The notes: generated by a model from the letters alone, not told the origin. DNA of 64,000 nucleotides from Ophiura sarsii (GCA_035610835.1 CM069459.1:57939817-58003816); one strand, 5' to 3'. Positions 22,590 to 34,161 are shown, numbered from the stretch's first letter. Numbers and translations are program-made.

Positions 22590-23475
22590 ATAATTGCGCT
22601 CTTGCAGCGATGAGCATGATGAGTTCAGCACGGTATCAAATCTACGCCAAAATACTGTCGCCCATACCAGGCCGCGTAAGCCGTGAACTGCGTAATGTAT
22701 TTTTGAAGATACAACTCTCTTTTTTGAAGATTGGAGCAAATTACAAATATCTGTGTTGAAGGAACTAAAAAAATCGATTCAAGGATATAAGCCGACTGGC
22801 TTCTTATTTACATAACAATTGGTCTTTGCAGACCATGTCCATTATAGACGTGCTAGGGACTCCATAGTTCATATGGTTCAATCAACACAATTATGTTTAC
22901 AGGACATTCTTTATCATAGTGAAATTGCAAATGAAAAAAGTATTATTCAACATTCAATAAATATATAGCGAACGATTATAAGCAATCCTGTTATTAAAAA
23001 AAAGAAGAGTGTAATAACAAAAAGAAAAAGACATTTACAAGATTCGAACCACTGACCTCATGATTGTGAAGCCAGCGCTCTACCATGTGAGCTAATGAAA
23101 ACTATGCATAAACAGTTGTAAAATAAAATTAGATAGAGTTTAAAATACAAATATCACTGAAATCGGAGGGTAAAATGCTTTATATTTCGATTGTTGTGCG
23201 TTTTTATCAAAGGTTATCGCCCAAAAGTTGATTATATGCTGAAGGAGATTGTAATTCTGATTTCATTATTATGCATTGCACTTCTTTTTGAAACTATTCT
23301 AGACACAGTTCGTTCGTACAATAATTTCAACATTACCTTTTGTCGATTAAAATTCGCGGCAAATCTATTGCACCATGGGTATTATTACATGGGAATCCGG
23401 AGACTCAGATACGTAGGGAGTCATGTGATTTTTGTCCAGGACAAACACTTGAGATGTACACGCCCCTTTAAAGTA
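22590..23475 (-). repeat. ~1-kb repeat unit copy B, uninterrupted
   Basis: The inverse of copy A (16935-17819 plus 19080-19110). On the minus strand it runs from AAAGGGGCGTGTACATC (near 23472) to ACCGTGCTGAACTCATC and a little beyond. Across the site where copy A holds the hAT-like insertion, this copy is continuous. Confidence 0.75.
23037..23105 (-). tRNA. tRNA-like sequence in copy B, CAC in the anticodon position, probably a pseudogene
   Basis: On the minus strand: TAGCTCACATGG (A-box region), the loop CTTCACAA, then GGTTCGAATCT (B-box). It is the counterpart of 17331-17396, but the anticodon position reads CAC instead of CAT. Stem pairing is poor at the ends. Confidence 0.5.
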
Positions 23476-23540
23476 CACAAGCTAACCAACGGACGAGGGT
23501 AGGCTGCATTGATATAAGCTTTATCATGTTTATAGGGTAT

Positions 23541-23798
23541 ACAAACGCTTTCCGCGCGGCAGGCGTCTGCAGGCGACAGTTCCAAAAGTTCACAAAATGT
23601 TTCAAAAATGTCAACATTTTTGAATCTCTTCACCATATTTGGAATGACCATGATAAATTCATTACAATAAGTACAAACATGACAAGTATTGGTTCAGTAA
23701 TCCTTGAGATAGAGCTTGAAAGTTAGGAAAGGTTTCTAAAAAATATTCTGTTTTGTATAATGATATGGTAAAAGTAATAACCGCGTGGAAAGTGTTAA
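23541..23798 (+). mobile_element. TTAA MITE family 1, copy e
   Basis: Left end CGCTTTCCGCGCGGCAGG; right end CCGCGTGGAAAGTGTTAA. Abuts repeat unit B. The left target site is mutated. Confidence 0.8.
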
Positions 23799-23860
23799 GG
23801 TTGCCTAATAAAAACTCAGCGTGAAGCACAGATACTCTAAAATAAAACAACTAAACGAGA

Positions 23861-24300
23861 GGGGGGGGGGGGGGGGGGGGTTCGCCGGTGGCACCAAAAT
23901 ACAATAGACAGTAACCTAGGGCATGAGAATACCACCTTACTCCGATGTCAGCCGTCAAAATCTTAGGGTAGGTGTGGTGGATGCCACCTTACGATATTTA
24001 AAAATCGCCATTTTGAAAAATATCTTAATAGTATAGTCTTGAATCTTATAGTATATGTTAGAAACATCATTTCCCTCAGCTATAAGCCAAAACACTGGTG
24101 AAATTACGATATTAGAACCTTTTGAGGTGAATATTTCAATATTTGGTCTATATTTCTATGTACAAAAAATACAACGTCATTGTAACGTAATGCGTGGAAT
24201 GTTTTGTGCTTGTTTTGGTATATATGGAACCAAGAGACCTCTAGCTATACCATGGTACCAAAATAAGCATACTTTGCTTACTGTTTGGATTTAATCAGGG
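23861..24300 (-). repeat. Repeat family 2 (TATAGCTAGAGGT core) with G20 tract
   Basis: A G20 run (23861-23880) is followed by sequence whose inverse contains ATGGTATAGCTAGAGGTCTC and a CATTCCACGCATTACG segment. The same landmarks occur on the plus strand at 36850-37330 and 38760-38900. The limits are approximate. Confidence 0.55.
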
Positions 24301-24533
24301 ATTGGGGTTGGGTGGTACCGCCCCCTCCCCCACCCTCTCTTAGTAAACTATTTTACAAAAAAGGGCTCAGTAGTACGACGGTTAAATTATGGAATGTTAA
24401 CGTTAGATACCAGGACACATGGTGTATTTGTAGGACTGTTAAAAAAATAGTCGAAGAACCAAATTATTTCTCATCGTTAAACTGTGTTTGTTTGTTTGTG
24501 TGTTTGTTTGTTTGATAGCATTTTGATTAACCA

Positions 24534-25858
24534 GTCGATTCTTGGAGACACTCGCATGGTTTATGATGGAACCATACTCGTGGTGAATATCTTGAATTGG
24601 TTTATGATGGGATCAGACTCGTAGTGAATATCTTGAATTGGTTCATGATGGGATCAAACTTGCGGTGAATATCTTGAATAGGTTCATGATGGGATCAGAC
24701 TTGTGGTGAATATATTTAATAGGTTCATGATGGAATCAGACTTGTAGTGAATATCTTGAATTGGTTCATGATGGGATCAGACTTGTAGTGAATTTCTTGA
24801 ATTGCTTTATGATGGGACCATACTCTTGGTGAATATCTTGAATTGGTTTATGATGGGATCAGACTCGTGGTGAATATTTTGAATTGGTTTATGATGGGAT
24901 CAGACTCGTGGTGAATATCTTGAATTGGTTCATGATGGGATCAAACTTGCGGTGAATATCTTGAATAGGTTCATGATGGGATCAGACTTGTGGTGAATAT
25001 ATTTAATAGGTTCATGATGGAATCAGACTTGTAGTGAATATCTTGAATTGGTTCATGATGGGATCAGACTTGTAGTGAATTTCTTGAATTGCTTTATGAT
25101 GGGACCATACTCTTGGTGAATATCTTGAATTGGTTTATGATGGGATCAGACTCGTGGTGAATATCTTGAATTGGTTTATGATGGGATCAGACTCGTGGTG
25201 AAGAATATCTTGAATTGGTTTATGATGGGATCAGACTCGTGATGAATATTTTGAATTGGTTTATGATGGGATCAGACTCGTGGTGAATATCTTGAATTGG
25301 TTCATGATGGGATCAGACTCGTGATGAATATCTTGAATTGGTTTATGATGGGATCAGACTTGTGGTGAATGTCTTGAATTGGTTTGTGATGGGATCAGAC
25401 TCGTGGTGAATATCTTGAATTGGTTTATGATGGGATCAGACTCGTGGTGAATATCTTGAATTGGTTTATGATGGGACCATACTCTTGGTGAATATCTTGA
25501 ATTGGTTTATGATGGGATCAGACTCGTGGTGAATATCTTGAATTGGTTTATGATGGGATCAGACTCGTGGTGAAGAATATCTTGAATTGGTTTATGATGG
25601 GATCAGACTCGTGATGAATATTTTGAATTGGTTTATGATGGGATCAGACTCGTGGTGAATATCTTGAATTGGTTCATGATGGGATCAGACTCGTGATGAA
25701 TATCTTGAATTGGTTTATGATGGGATCAGACTTGTGGTGAATGTCTTGAATTGGTTTGTGATGGGATCAGACTCGTGGTGAATATCTTGAATTGGTTTAT
25801 GATGGGATCAGACTCGTGGTGAATATCTTGAATTGGTTTATGATGGGATCAGACTCGT
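24534..25858 (+). repeat. 41-bp minisatellite, about 32 units, with higher-order periods
   Basis: The unit is 41 bp, e.g. TTGGTTTATGATGGGATCAG followed by ACTCGTGGTGAATATCTTGAA. Two nested duplications are visible: a 287-bp block (7 units; compare the GATCAAACTTGCGG markers at 24651 and 24938) and a 372-bp block (9 units plus one 3-bp insertion; the GAAGAATATC variants at 25202 and 25574). 41 is not a multiple of 3 and stop codons recur in each frame, so it is not coding. Confidence 0.95.
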
Positions 25859-25888
25859 CTTATACAACCCATAAATTCGTGACAGTTC

Positions 25889-26000
25889 ATCGGGTGGTTT
25901 TCATTTATCGGGTTTACCATCTACTCTACGTATGATAGTTCTTAATCGGGTGATTTTCATTTATCGGGTTTACTATCTACTCTACGTATGATAGTTGTTA
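25889..26000 (+). repeat. 56-bp tandem pair
   Basis: Two copies of a 56-bp unit beginning ATCGGGTG, each containing CATTTATCGGGTTTAC and CTACGTATGATAGTT, with few differences. It follows directly after the 41-bp minisatellite. Confidence 0.85.
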
Positions 26001-26308
26001 ACGTCATTGCGCCAAGAACGCATGCACTGAACCGTATGCAGAGTCTTACACTCGTTAATTTGGTTATAGGGTGAGCTAAAACATATTAAATTCTTGAGGC
26101 AAAACGTGCTGTTGTTGAGTTCATGAAATCATATCCAACTTGAATTGACATACCTGGTCGTGTAATGACACTGTCTATATTTCACCACATCATTATATAT
26201 CGACCTTCACATTTTAGTTGAGCATTTTTGGATTTTTTTAAAACCATGAAGTGCCTCATTATGAGGACAAATTCGACCATGTGAGGACAACACTTCATGA
26301 AGCATTCG

Positions 26309-26535
26309 TTAACACTTTCCACGCGGCAGGCATCTGCAGATGACATTCCAAAAAGTCACAAAATGTTTCAAAAATATCAAAATTACTGAATTTCATCACC
26401 ATATTTGGAATCACCATGAAAAATGCATTTAAAGAAGTACAAACATGCCTAGTATTGGTACAGTAATTCTTGAGATAGACTGAAAGTTCGAAAATATTTC
26501 TGAAAAATCTGTCTTGTATATATAAAACTAATAAT
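26309..26535 (+). mobile_element. TTAA MITE family 1, copy f (right end truncated)
   Basis: Left end TTAACACTTTCCACGCGG with the CATCTGCAGATG dyad variant. The right side fades after CTGTCTTGTATA, and the CCGCGTGG terminus is missing. Confidence 0.75.
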
Positions 26536-26760
26536 GTTGCTGTGTTTGCATATTATAGAGATTTCTTAGAATAATCATTAGAAGGCTGCATTTTAGTCGA
26601 TTTTATCGCGAAACTAATTAAAATTCAACGATTGCGTGATTAGGAGACAATCAGTACGAAATGTAGACTTTTACGGGCAAATTTGGTCAGTAATTGATTC
26701 AACATTTTTGATTTCATACTAAACACCTGCATTTAAATGTTAATCATCCTTCTGCTTATA

Positions 26761-27865
26761 CAGGGTGTCCCAAAAGTCTATGCACGTTTTTGAAGAGTCA
26801 TATCTCATAAAATGTAAATCATATGGTATAAATTTAACCATATTTTGATAGACGAGATTTGGGAAATTAATTTGATACCAAACACAACCCTATTGGTGAA
26901 CCCACAACATTATAAAACTGGTTGAAAGTCATTGGCCGTGTGCAAGACCAACCCATACCAAGTATCACACATTGTTGCTGAAGGTGCGCATAAATTAACG
27001 GTATGAAAGCAACGTTGCGCATTAGTCACAGTTCACTGCTTACCTTGCAACATTAATGTTATTTAATACCAAACTCGGTCACTCACAACATAAATAAGCG
27101 TAGTAGACAACATTGCACAGCAAAAGTCTTCCTTCAAGATGGTTTACATCATAGATAAGCGAATACAAATTGTATGGTTCAACGCTGAAACACATTCAGT
27201 TCAACTTACTCAACAAAAGTTCAGAAAACATTTCAAAGTGAAACGCGCACCAGGAAGAATATCCATTCTGAAGTTGGTGGATACATTTTTGAACACAGGA
27301 ACATATTCTTAATGGGTAAAACAACCTTCGCTGAGGCCTTCAAGCAGCATTAAAATAATCCGCTAAGTTTAAATGTTAACATGTTTGACAGCTGTGTGAT
27401 GTGTGTGTTTCACTTTTCTGTTACGTTATTCAATTGTTTAGGTCTGTGTTTTTGCATTAGCACACGTCTCTGTATACATGGAAAACATTTAAATTAGATT
27501 TCAATATAGAAACGAAAATTATGTGTGATATAGTTTGTTATTATGATGATATCACTGTAATGTAAAATTTTAAATATTACAATTGACGGATCACTTTCCG
27601 TGTAACCAACTCTACCCGTATGTTTGTTAATCTCAATAGGTATGGATGTATGAACTTTATTCCCCCGAAGTATAAAATTACATTTTTGTAGTAATACATA
27701 TTTTACTTCTAGGGTGGCATTACAAACAGATGTTACTCCAATGTTTGGTATCAAAATTATTTCCCACATCTCCTCTTTCTAAATATGTATTCATATTTTC
27801 AATACGACTTATATGTTGTGAAATACAAAGCTTCAAAGTCGTGCATAGACTTTTGGGACACCCTG
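26761..27865 (+). mobile_element. Mariner-like element (HTH transposase remnant), internally deleted
   Basis: 1105 bp. Ends CAGGGTGTCCCAAAAGTC and GACTTTTGGGACACCCTG with TA at both sides; the inverted part covers at least TCTATGCAC. It contains the first 57 codons of a transposase at 27139. A sister copy lies at 58683-59801 with a different internal deletion. Confidence 0.85.
27139..27312 (+). pseudogene. Transposase N-terminal fragment (DUF4817-like HTH)
   Basis: 57 residues from ATG to TAA. It starts MVYIIDKRIQIVWFNAE and continues through LVDTFLNTG, which looks like the N-terminal helix-turn-helix of the DUF4817 group of Tc1/mariner-type transposases (a basic helix, then a segment ending near FxxTGxV). 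It stops exactly where the second helix-turn-helix should start; the DDE catalytic domain is missing. Confidence 0.6.
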
Positions 27866-27937
27866 TATAACTATATATTACCACTATACTACAAATAATA
27901 CCTAATATAAAGAAGTTTCCTTTGATAAATGGTTGCC

Positions 27938-28541
27938 TTAAAGGTAGATGACCCGATCACATTTTCGTAACACAGAATTATTTCAAACATACGGAGATTG
28001 TCATATCATGAAAATCGGAACATCTACCTTTAAGAGAGTTTTTTGGAATTTTGTGAGCGCTATAAGTATTGAACTATATGACTCAAATATATATAAAAGT
28101 ATACATTTTTGGAAAGGAAATGGATCAGAGAATCTAAATTTGGCATCAATTTTGACCCAAAATGTTGAATTTCTTTTTGACCCACATATTTTGGACAAAG
28201 CTTACAAAAATAATTTTGAGTAAAAATGCCCAAATCGCTTGATGATGATGTAAAGACACTAACTTAGTGACGATTTTTTTTTATTGACTGAAAAGTGCCA
28301 AAAATAAAAAGTTTCCATTTTGTTTTCACTTTTGGTCATAATTTCAAAAAATATAAGATAAGATTAAATAAGGGTCAAAACAGTGAATTTTGTGATTTTC
28401 TCCAAAAAAAATCAACATTTTTCTGATCCATTTCTTTTTCAAAAATGTATACTTGTATATGCATTTGATTAATAGTTCAATAACTACAACACTCACAAAA
28501 TTCAAAAAATCAAAAACTTCCTTGATTGAGTCCCCCCTTAA
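27938..28541. mobile_element. Adjacent TTAA hairpin elements
   Basis: A 96-bp mini-element (27938-28033) with ends TTAAAGGTAGATG and CATCTACCTTTAA shares its right TTAA with a larger foldback (28030-28541). The arms of the latter (about 28034-28220 and 28345-28537) pair through TTTTGTGAGCGCTATAAG and the AATGGATCAGA segment. No coding potential. Confidence 0.6.
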
Positions 28542-28979
28542 AGTCATAGCTTCACCGCCTACTGACATGGTTACAAAGCAGTTCAGTGTAACTGCTATAT
28601 TTTAGAAACTTACCGTATCGGTAAATTTGCTTTCACCTGATATTTAATAATAGGAAGAAATGAATTTAACATCGCCATCTGAATAATGTATCCATTTGAC
28701 GTATCAGGGAACATTCCTTTTTTTCTGGGTGCACTGCAGACTCTAAGTTAAAGGCGCGTTTGATAAGTCAGCTCATGACTGTACCTCTATTGGACAACGT
28801 ATATTTTGATTGGATTTAATTAAATTGTAACTGGTTTCCCGACCGTCTCGGTCATTACATTACTGATATTGTTATTCCACGCACGGTTGAGGCAAACATT
28901 GTCGTACACATTTAATTTGTTCAACTACAAATATGATTTTTTTTGTTGCTTTATCATCTGACGCATTCATCCACTGCTA

Positions 28980-30512
28980 TACACAGTTCAACAAAAATAA
29001 GTTCCCCGTTAGATTATGCCTGATATTTTTAAGATGAGTTACTCCATCAAAACGAGCTTTGGCACACATAATGTACGTGTGCACAGCAACACTAGAACGG
29101 GGCTATAGCTACGCAGGTGTTATAATGCTTGAAGAGCACACATTGAATGGATGAATACCTCAATTCAAAAGTTGCCAAATGATGTATTGAAGGAGGATGG
29201 TTAAGCAACTTGAACCAGGGTCTTTGCTTGAACACCGCGCAGTTGTTGTGCTGTTTGAATGAGCACACATTGACTGGAGGAATTACCTCATTTCAAAAGG
29301 TGAAAAATGCGGTGTTCAAGCAAAGACCCTAGTTCAAGACCATGGTTCAAGCTGCTTAACCACCCTCCTTCAATACATCATTTAGCAACTTTTGAATTAA
29401 GGTATTCCACCATTCAATTTGGCCCATTTAAACATTACAACACCTGCGTACACTCTTAGAAGGTCAGGATCAAATATGAGACGAAAAGGATCAATTTTGA
29501 TCCAGAAGCGGTATCACATATGAGCTTACCCTTTCCGGATCAAAGTGATCCGACAAGCAGGATCAAAAAGTTTGATCCGAAATGGGATCAAATATTTCTG
29601 TCAAATGATACTGAAACGGATCAAAATAATGATCCTTAATCGGATGTACCTGTAGCTTATGATCCTACTCCAGGATCAAACTGAATCAAAGAAAAAGTGA
29701 AAACATAGGGGGTCATCGGGTGACAGATTGTAAAAACAAGCATGCATGCAAGGGTCTTTCGGTGACACCGGGCCAAAAAAAGGGGGGTATTTTTGATGGA
29801 GCCTGGTGTGAAACCTAATATTGATTGAGTGCCCCCACCCCCGGGTGCACACTGCAGACTATATATCGAGTGCAGTAAGCTTACTACATCGGCCCGTAGT
29901 ACATCGCAGTGATCGTGACATTTTGTGAGGAGCATTTTGACCGAAAATCGTACTGATGGCACTGGTCAGGTACAAGAAATTTGTTCACAAGAATAGAGCA
30001 TGTTCAAACATAAAAAATAAAACTACTTTACCGACAAAATCATGTAACATTTTACAGATTAGACTGGATAACTTACCGCGGTATTTCACCCTTGTTTCAA
30101 CTGTGGCGACCGAATTCAAAAGATCGTCTGCTTGTCGTCTATCGGTTTGCGAAAGAGTGACGTCAGTCACTCATTGACCAATGAACTGTTTCATCGAATT
30201 GATCCGGAAATCAGATCAAAGTTGATCAAGGTGAATTTGATCCGTTTGTTGATATCTATCTGGAAACGGATCAAAACGATCCGAAAACGGATCAAAACGA
30301 TCCGAAAATGTTCTTAAAAGGATCAAAACAAAGTGAGCCGGAAATCTACTCATGTATTTGATCCTGACCTTCTAAGAGTGTAGTTGTAGCCCCGTTCTAG
30401 TGTTGCTGTGCACACGTACATTATGTGTGCCAAAACTCGTTTCGATGGAGTAACTCATTTTAAAAATATTAGGCATAATCTAAAGGGGAATCTATTTTTG
30501 ATGAATTGTGTA
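28980..30512. mobile_element. Foldback element carrying a nested insertion
   Basis: The outer arms (28980-29112 and 30383-30512) are inverted copies, sharing AGATTATGCCTGATATTTTT and ACGTGTGCACAGCAACAC. The inverted match continues through 29113-29255 and 29290-29448. Without the nested element at 29451-30380 the whole forms one palindrome with arms of about 250 bp. Within each arm a GAGCACACATTGA segment is also directly repeated. Confidence 0.8.
29451..30380. mobile_element. Nested TIR element rich in GGATCAAA
   Basis: 930 bp with a perfect 26-bp TIR starting CACTCTTAGAAGGTCAGG, and TA on both sides (29449-29450 and 30381-30382). About 150 bp inside each end is crowded with GGATCAAA/TTTGATCC words, including ACGGATCAAAACGATCCG repeated in tandem at the right. 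The middle contains no transposase frame. The words may be repeated protein-binding sites; the superfamily was not identified. Confidence 0.75.
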
Positions 30513-32790
30513 CTTCAAGAAAATTACAATGGACATAGTTTATGCCAGTCGCCCGGTAGTAACCAGGGCAATGTTTAGTGATGATAAGTATGGTTGATTA
30601 TGAGGCATTAGTAGGCGGATCATCTCTCCAGTGTATGGGGAAGTGGGCAGCTTGATATACTGTAGTTCGTAGCAATTCGTTTCAAAATAAATATTCCAAT
30701 AAAATAAGAAGTCATGGTGTGTCATTACAATATAATATTTTTGTCTGAAGAATGGCCTTTTGTTAATTAAGTTCGTGATTGAGTTGACAATTACGTTCGT
30801 GGTCGAGTTGACAATAATAGATGTAGACGTTGCAGACTGAATACATTTGATATTTTTTTGCATAACGTAATTGAGTTTGATACAAATTTACTGTGTACCG
30901 TTCAGTTATAATGTGCAATTAGTATTTGACCGGCTGGCATACACAAGGTTATTTCCATGAAACCATACGTGGTTTTTTTAGTTTGTCTTGCATCGGTTGC
31001 TTCGAAAATATACCACGAACGGTGAGTAAAGGGCTGGTAGAAACTTGTGGTGATTTAATAAACCGTTAGACTATGAAACAGGCCGACCCATTTTTTTTTC
31101 TTCTCGAATTTCTATTTTTTTATATATTTTTCTACAAATTATTTGAACATTTGTTGAACATTTAATAGGACACTTTTTAGAAGAATGAAATTGTTTGGAA
31201 TTGCTTTTCATTTTTGAAACTTAAACAACAGACTGACCTGAAACGAACCTGATGAAATCTAGTTTCAATCCCCTTAAGAATTCCTTGTAATTCAGTATAC
31301 AAATGATGTTTTACTAGTACTATTAGCCTCTTAAATTTCCTTTCTCTATCATTATCATTAATATGTTCTTTTATTTTTCTTTATGTATTTCTCAATTTCC
31401 AAGGTACAGTTTTATTAAATGTATTATGATAGCAATAACATTAATTGATTAATTAGTTTTATTAAAATCATTGGGAATGTTTCTTTACCTTAATACTTCC
31501 AAGTAAGAGTAATAATGAAAAAGGCATGAAACGTAGGGTAGTTCCTTTTAACCCTTGGACTTCACAAAATCCATATCGCCTTCCATCAATTAAGGAGTCT
31601 TTTTTGTTCGCCATTTTCCCAAGACAAAATTGTCTTAGTGCTACAGCACACATTGTTGCCGATGCTATTAGAGAAGACTCAGTCATCAATTACTATCGGT
31701 TAGGTTCCTGTACCGTGTGTATTGACTGCCAGGCGTCTTGTGTGAACAGTCGATTTTTACTTAGCGCGTCCTGACATCAATCAATTGATTTAACACTAAA
31801 TAAACAATACTACGCTTTTTTCATCGAATCTAGCGATGCTGTTGCAGTTCACTGTCGTTTTGAAAATCAATTGAGTAATTGACAAAAAGCCTCTGTCATG
31901 CTGTCATTCAAAATGTAAATCATAAACTAGTGTTTGCATAAAAAAATGTGATTTAATAACGAACGTCAACTGGTCGTCGACGTTATTCTCCACAAACATT
32001 TTACAATAATAATATTACTGTTCAAATAATATTAACTTAGGGGACTAACCATTCCCGGTAAATTATATTGCTTTCGTCAGTGGCGTGTCCGAAGGGGAAA
32101 CCGGGGACGCCTCACCTTTGTCTATTATCCGGGGGAATTAAGGGGTTTTACTTAGTAATTTATATACAATTTCAAAACGTCAGTCGGGGTAATTGAAACC
32201 AAATTAGTATATAAATAACAAATCTTAATGTTTAACTATGACCAGATTCGTGTAAATATCTATAATATTTCAAGAGGTACTCGTATGTTTACAGGAATAG
32301 ATCATCGGCCAAAAATGGTGTAACGTCATACGTGGGAATAGGAAGCCTACCCCCCCCCCCCCCCCCCCCCCCTCACCATGGAAATTCTGTTCATGCCTAA
32401 AAAATAAAAAATAAATAAAAAACGCTAATTAAATTTTGAATTTAAAGGTCTGTATAAGCTTTAAAAGTGGCGATTTTATTTTGAGGCGAGATAAAAAGAA
32501 TATCATAAGCTCTTGTTCTCATATAAACTGATAAGCGCAGTCCTGTCTTCTAATACATTTATGTCTCCTCATCTCCGACTTTGGCTTTAACCCTAACCGT
32601 GTAGGTATGTGACATGTTCAATAATGGCGATTTCTGACGAAGTTGCAGAAATAAAATGGATGGGATGAGGGTAAAAAATTCGTATACAAAGAGACACGTG
32701 CAACTCAAGATGAATGAGAAACTAACGTGATAAAGTAAGAGTACGTTGTTGCCGTACACCACACATTGCACGTATACTAACATGTATATG
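30513..32790. other. Gene-less stretch with a C23 tract
   Basis: A C run at 32350-32372. Short open frames on both strands around 31468-31774 show no motif that I recognise. No other structure seen. Confidence 0.4.
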
Positions 32791-33033
32791 TTAACACTTT
32801 CCATGCGGCAGGCGTCTGCAGACGACATTCCAAAATGTCTCAAACTGTTTAAAAAATGCCAAAATTGTTAATATTTCATACACATATTTGAAAATCACCA
32901 TGTGAAATGCATTGAAATAAGTACAAACATGCCTCGTATTGGTTAATCCTTGAGATAGACTTTGAAAATTGGGAAAGGTATTTGGAAATCTTTTTTTTAT
33001 ATGGTAAAACAATAGCCCCGTGGAAAGTGTAAA
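32791..33033 (+). mobile_element. TTAA MITE family 1, copy g
   Basis: Left end TTAACACTTTCCATGCGG with GGCGTCTGCAGACG; right end CCCCGTGGAAAGTGTAAA. Slightly decayed at both ends. Confidence 0.85.
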
Positions 33034-33196
33034 GTTCAATTTGATTTTACCCATCTAGTATTAAGTCATAATATTATAGAGATGCCTTCTCTTGAGCTTT
33101 AATGTTTTACTCACTGTTACTTGTATCATGTGTATCGGCGCAACTGCGTAATGCAAAATACATACACTAGATACAAATAATGTTGTTACGCTTTAT

Positions 33197-33319
33197 TCCG
33201 TCGTGGACTTGATTAAAGTCTAGCATCGTTTACACGAATGATGGATTCACCAGTCGTGGACTTGATTCAAGTCTATTAAAGTCTAGCATCGTTTCCACGA
33301 ATGGTGGATTCACCAGTCG
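33197..33319 (+). repeat. Tandem pair of a ~57-bp unit
   Basis: CAGTCGTGGACTTGATT and TGGATTCACCAGTCG occur twice; the second unit carries an internal 9-bp extra copy of AAGTCTATT. Confidence 0.75.
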
Positions 33320-33495
33320 CACCTTTGCATCATCAGAAGTATTAGCAGGAGGTGAAACTAACAACTTAACGATCTGAAGCCACAGCATCCGGGAACTTTA
33401 CCTTTGTGGTTCTCATATTTTGATAACGGTAGGGACGCTGTGCGGTTTCGAAAATCATGATAGTGTACACTCTTACTCTCGTTTAATTGTTTGTT

Positions 33496-33848
33496 TAAGG
33501 CCAAATAGAAAAACACAACTAGTTTCTCGTCCTAACTTTTTGAAAATAGGAGGATGAGGGCAGGTTTTTTTCTCCAAAATGGCGGATCCAAGATGGCGGA
33601 TGCCCCTTTTTCCAAAACTGGTTTCGCTTTTCCCAACATGGTGGAAATTGTTTTGCTTTCAAATGGCCGCCACTTTTGTTGTGTTGTTCTTTGCTTTTAA
33701 CATGTGTTTAAAAAATATTTACACGTCAGTGTGATCTTGAGAATATTTAAAAAAAATTAAAAATAAAAAAACCCACTTTTTTTTTATGCGGCAGCCAAAA
33801 TCTACGCGCGCGAGGACGAAAAACTACTTTATTTTTTATTTGGCCTTA
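33496..33848. mobile_element. ~350-bp TIR element (TAAGGCCAAATA ends)
   Basis: The left end TAAGGCCAAATAGAAAA and the right end TTTTTTATTTGGCCTTA are inverted repeats of about 38 bp, reaching the CTCGTCCT/CGAGGACG words. The interior holds CAAAATGGCGGATC and related words. No gene. Confidence 0.65.
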
Positions 33849-33886
33849 TATATTTCGAATTCATATGGTCACTTTCCTTTAAATAT

Positions 33887-34161
33887 CAGGCCCGTAAGAA
33901 GGGGGGGGGGGGGCGACGGTGGCGATCGCCCCCTTTGAAAATCTTCCCCGGAAAATGTGTACACAGATGAAAAAAATTGTCTTCCCAAAATGCAATATTC
34001 TTTGCTACAAGCTTGTTTAGAGCCAAAATGTACCTCGATCGTGCAAAAAATAGGTGCAAATTCGAAAATGTAGCGCGCGCATATTTGACTCACATTTTTG
34101 TTGTTGTTGAAAACGCCCCCCCCCCCCCCCACCCCTTTGAAAAAAGTGTCTTACGGGCCTG
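33887..34161 (+). mobile_element. CAGGCCCGTAAGA MITE, copy 2
   Basis: 275 bp with the ends CAGGCCCGTAAGAAGG and GTGTCTTACGGGCCTG (13-bp perfect TIR), flanked by AATAT on both sides. A G13 run (33901-33913) and a C15 run (34116-34130) lie near the ends and are longer than in copy 1. Confidence 0.85.

Noticed and set aside
24534..25858. Repetitive protein-coding exon
   Set aside because: The 41-bp unit is not a multiple of 3, and stop codons occur regularly in every frame.
31468..31774. Overlapping open frames on both strands
   Set aside because: Neither translation gives a motif I can name. Opposite-strand frames of similar length suggest chance.
32084..32110. hAT-like end (CAGTGGCGTGTCCG)
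   Set aside because: No matching inverse end or direct flank could be found within a plausible distance.
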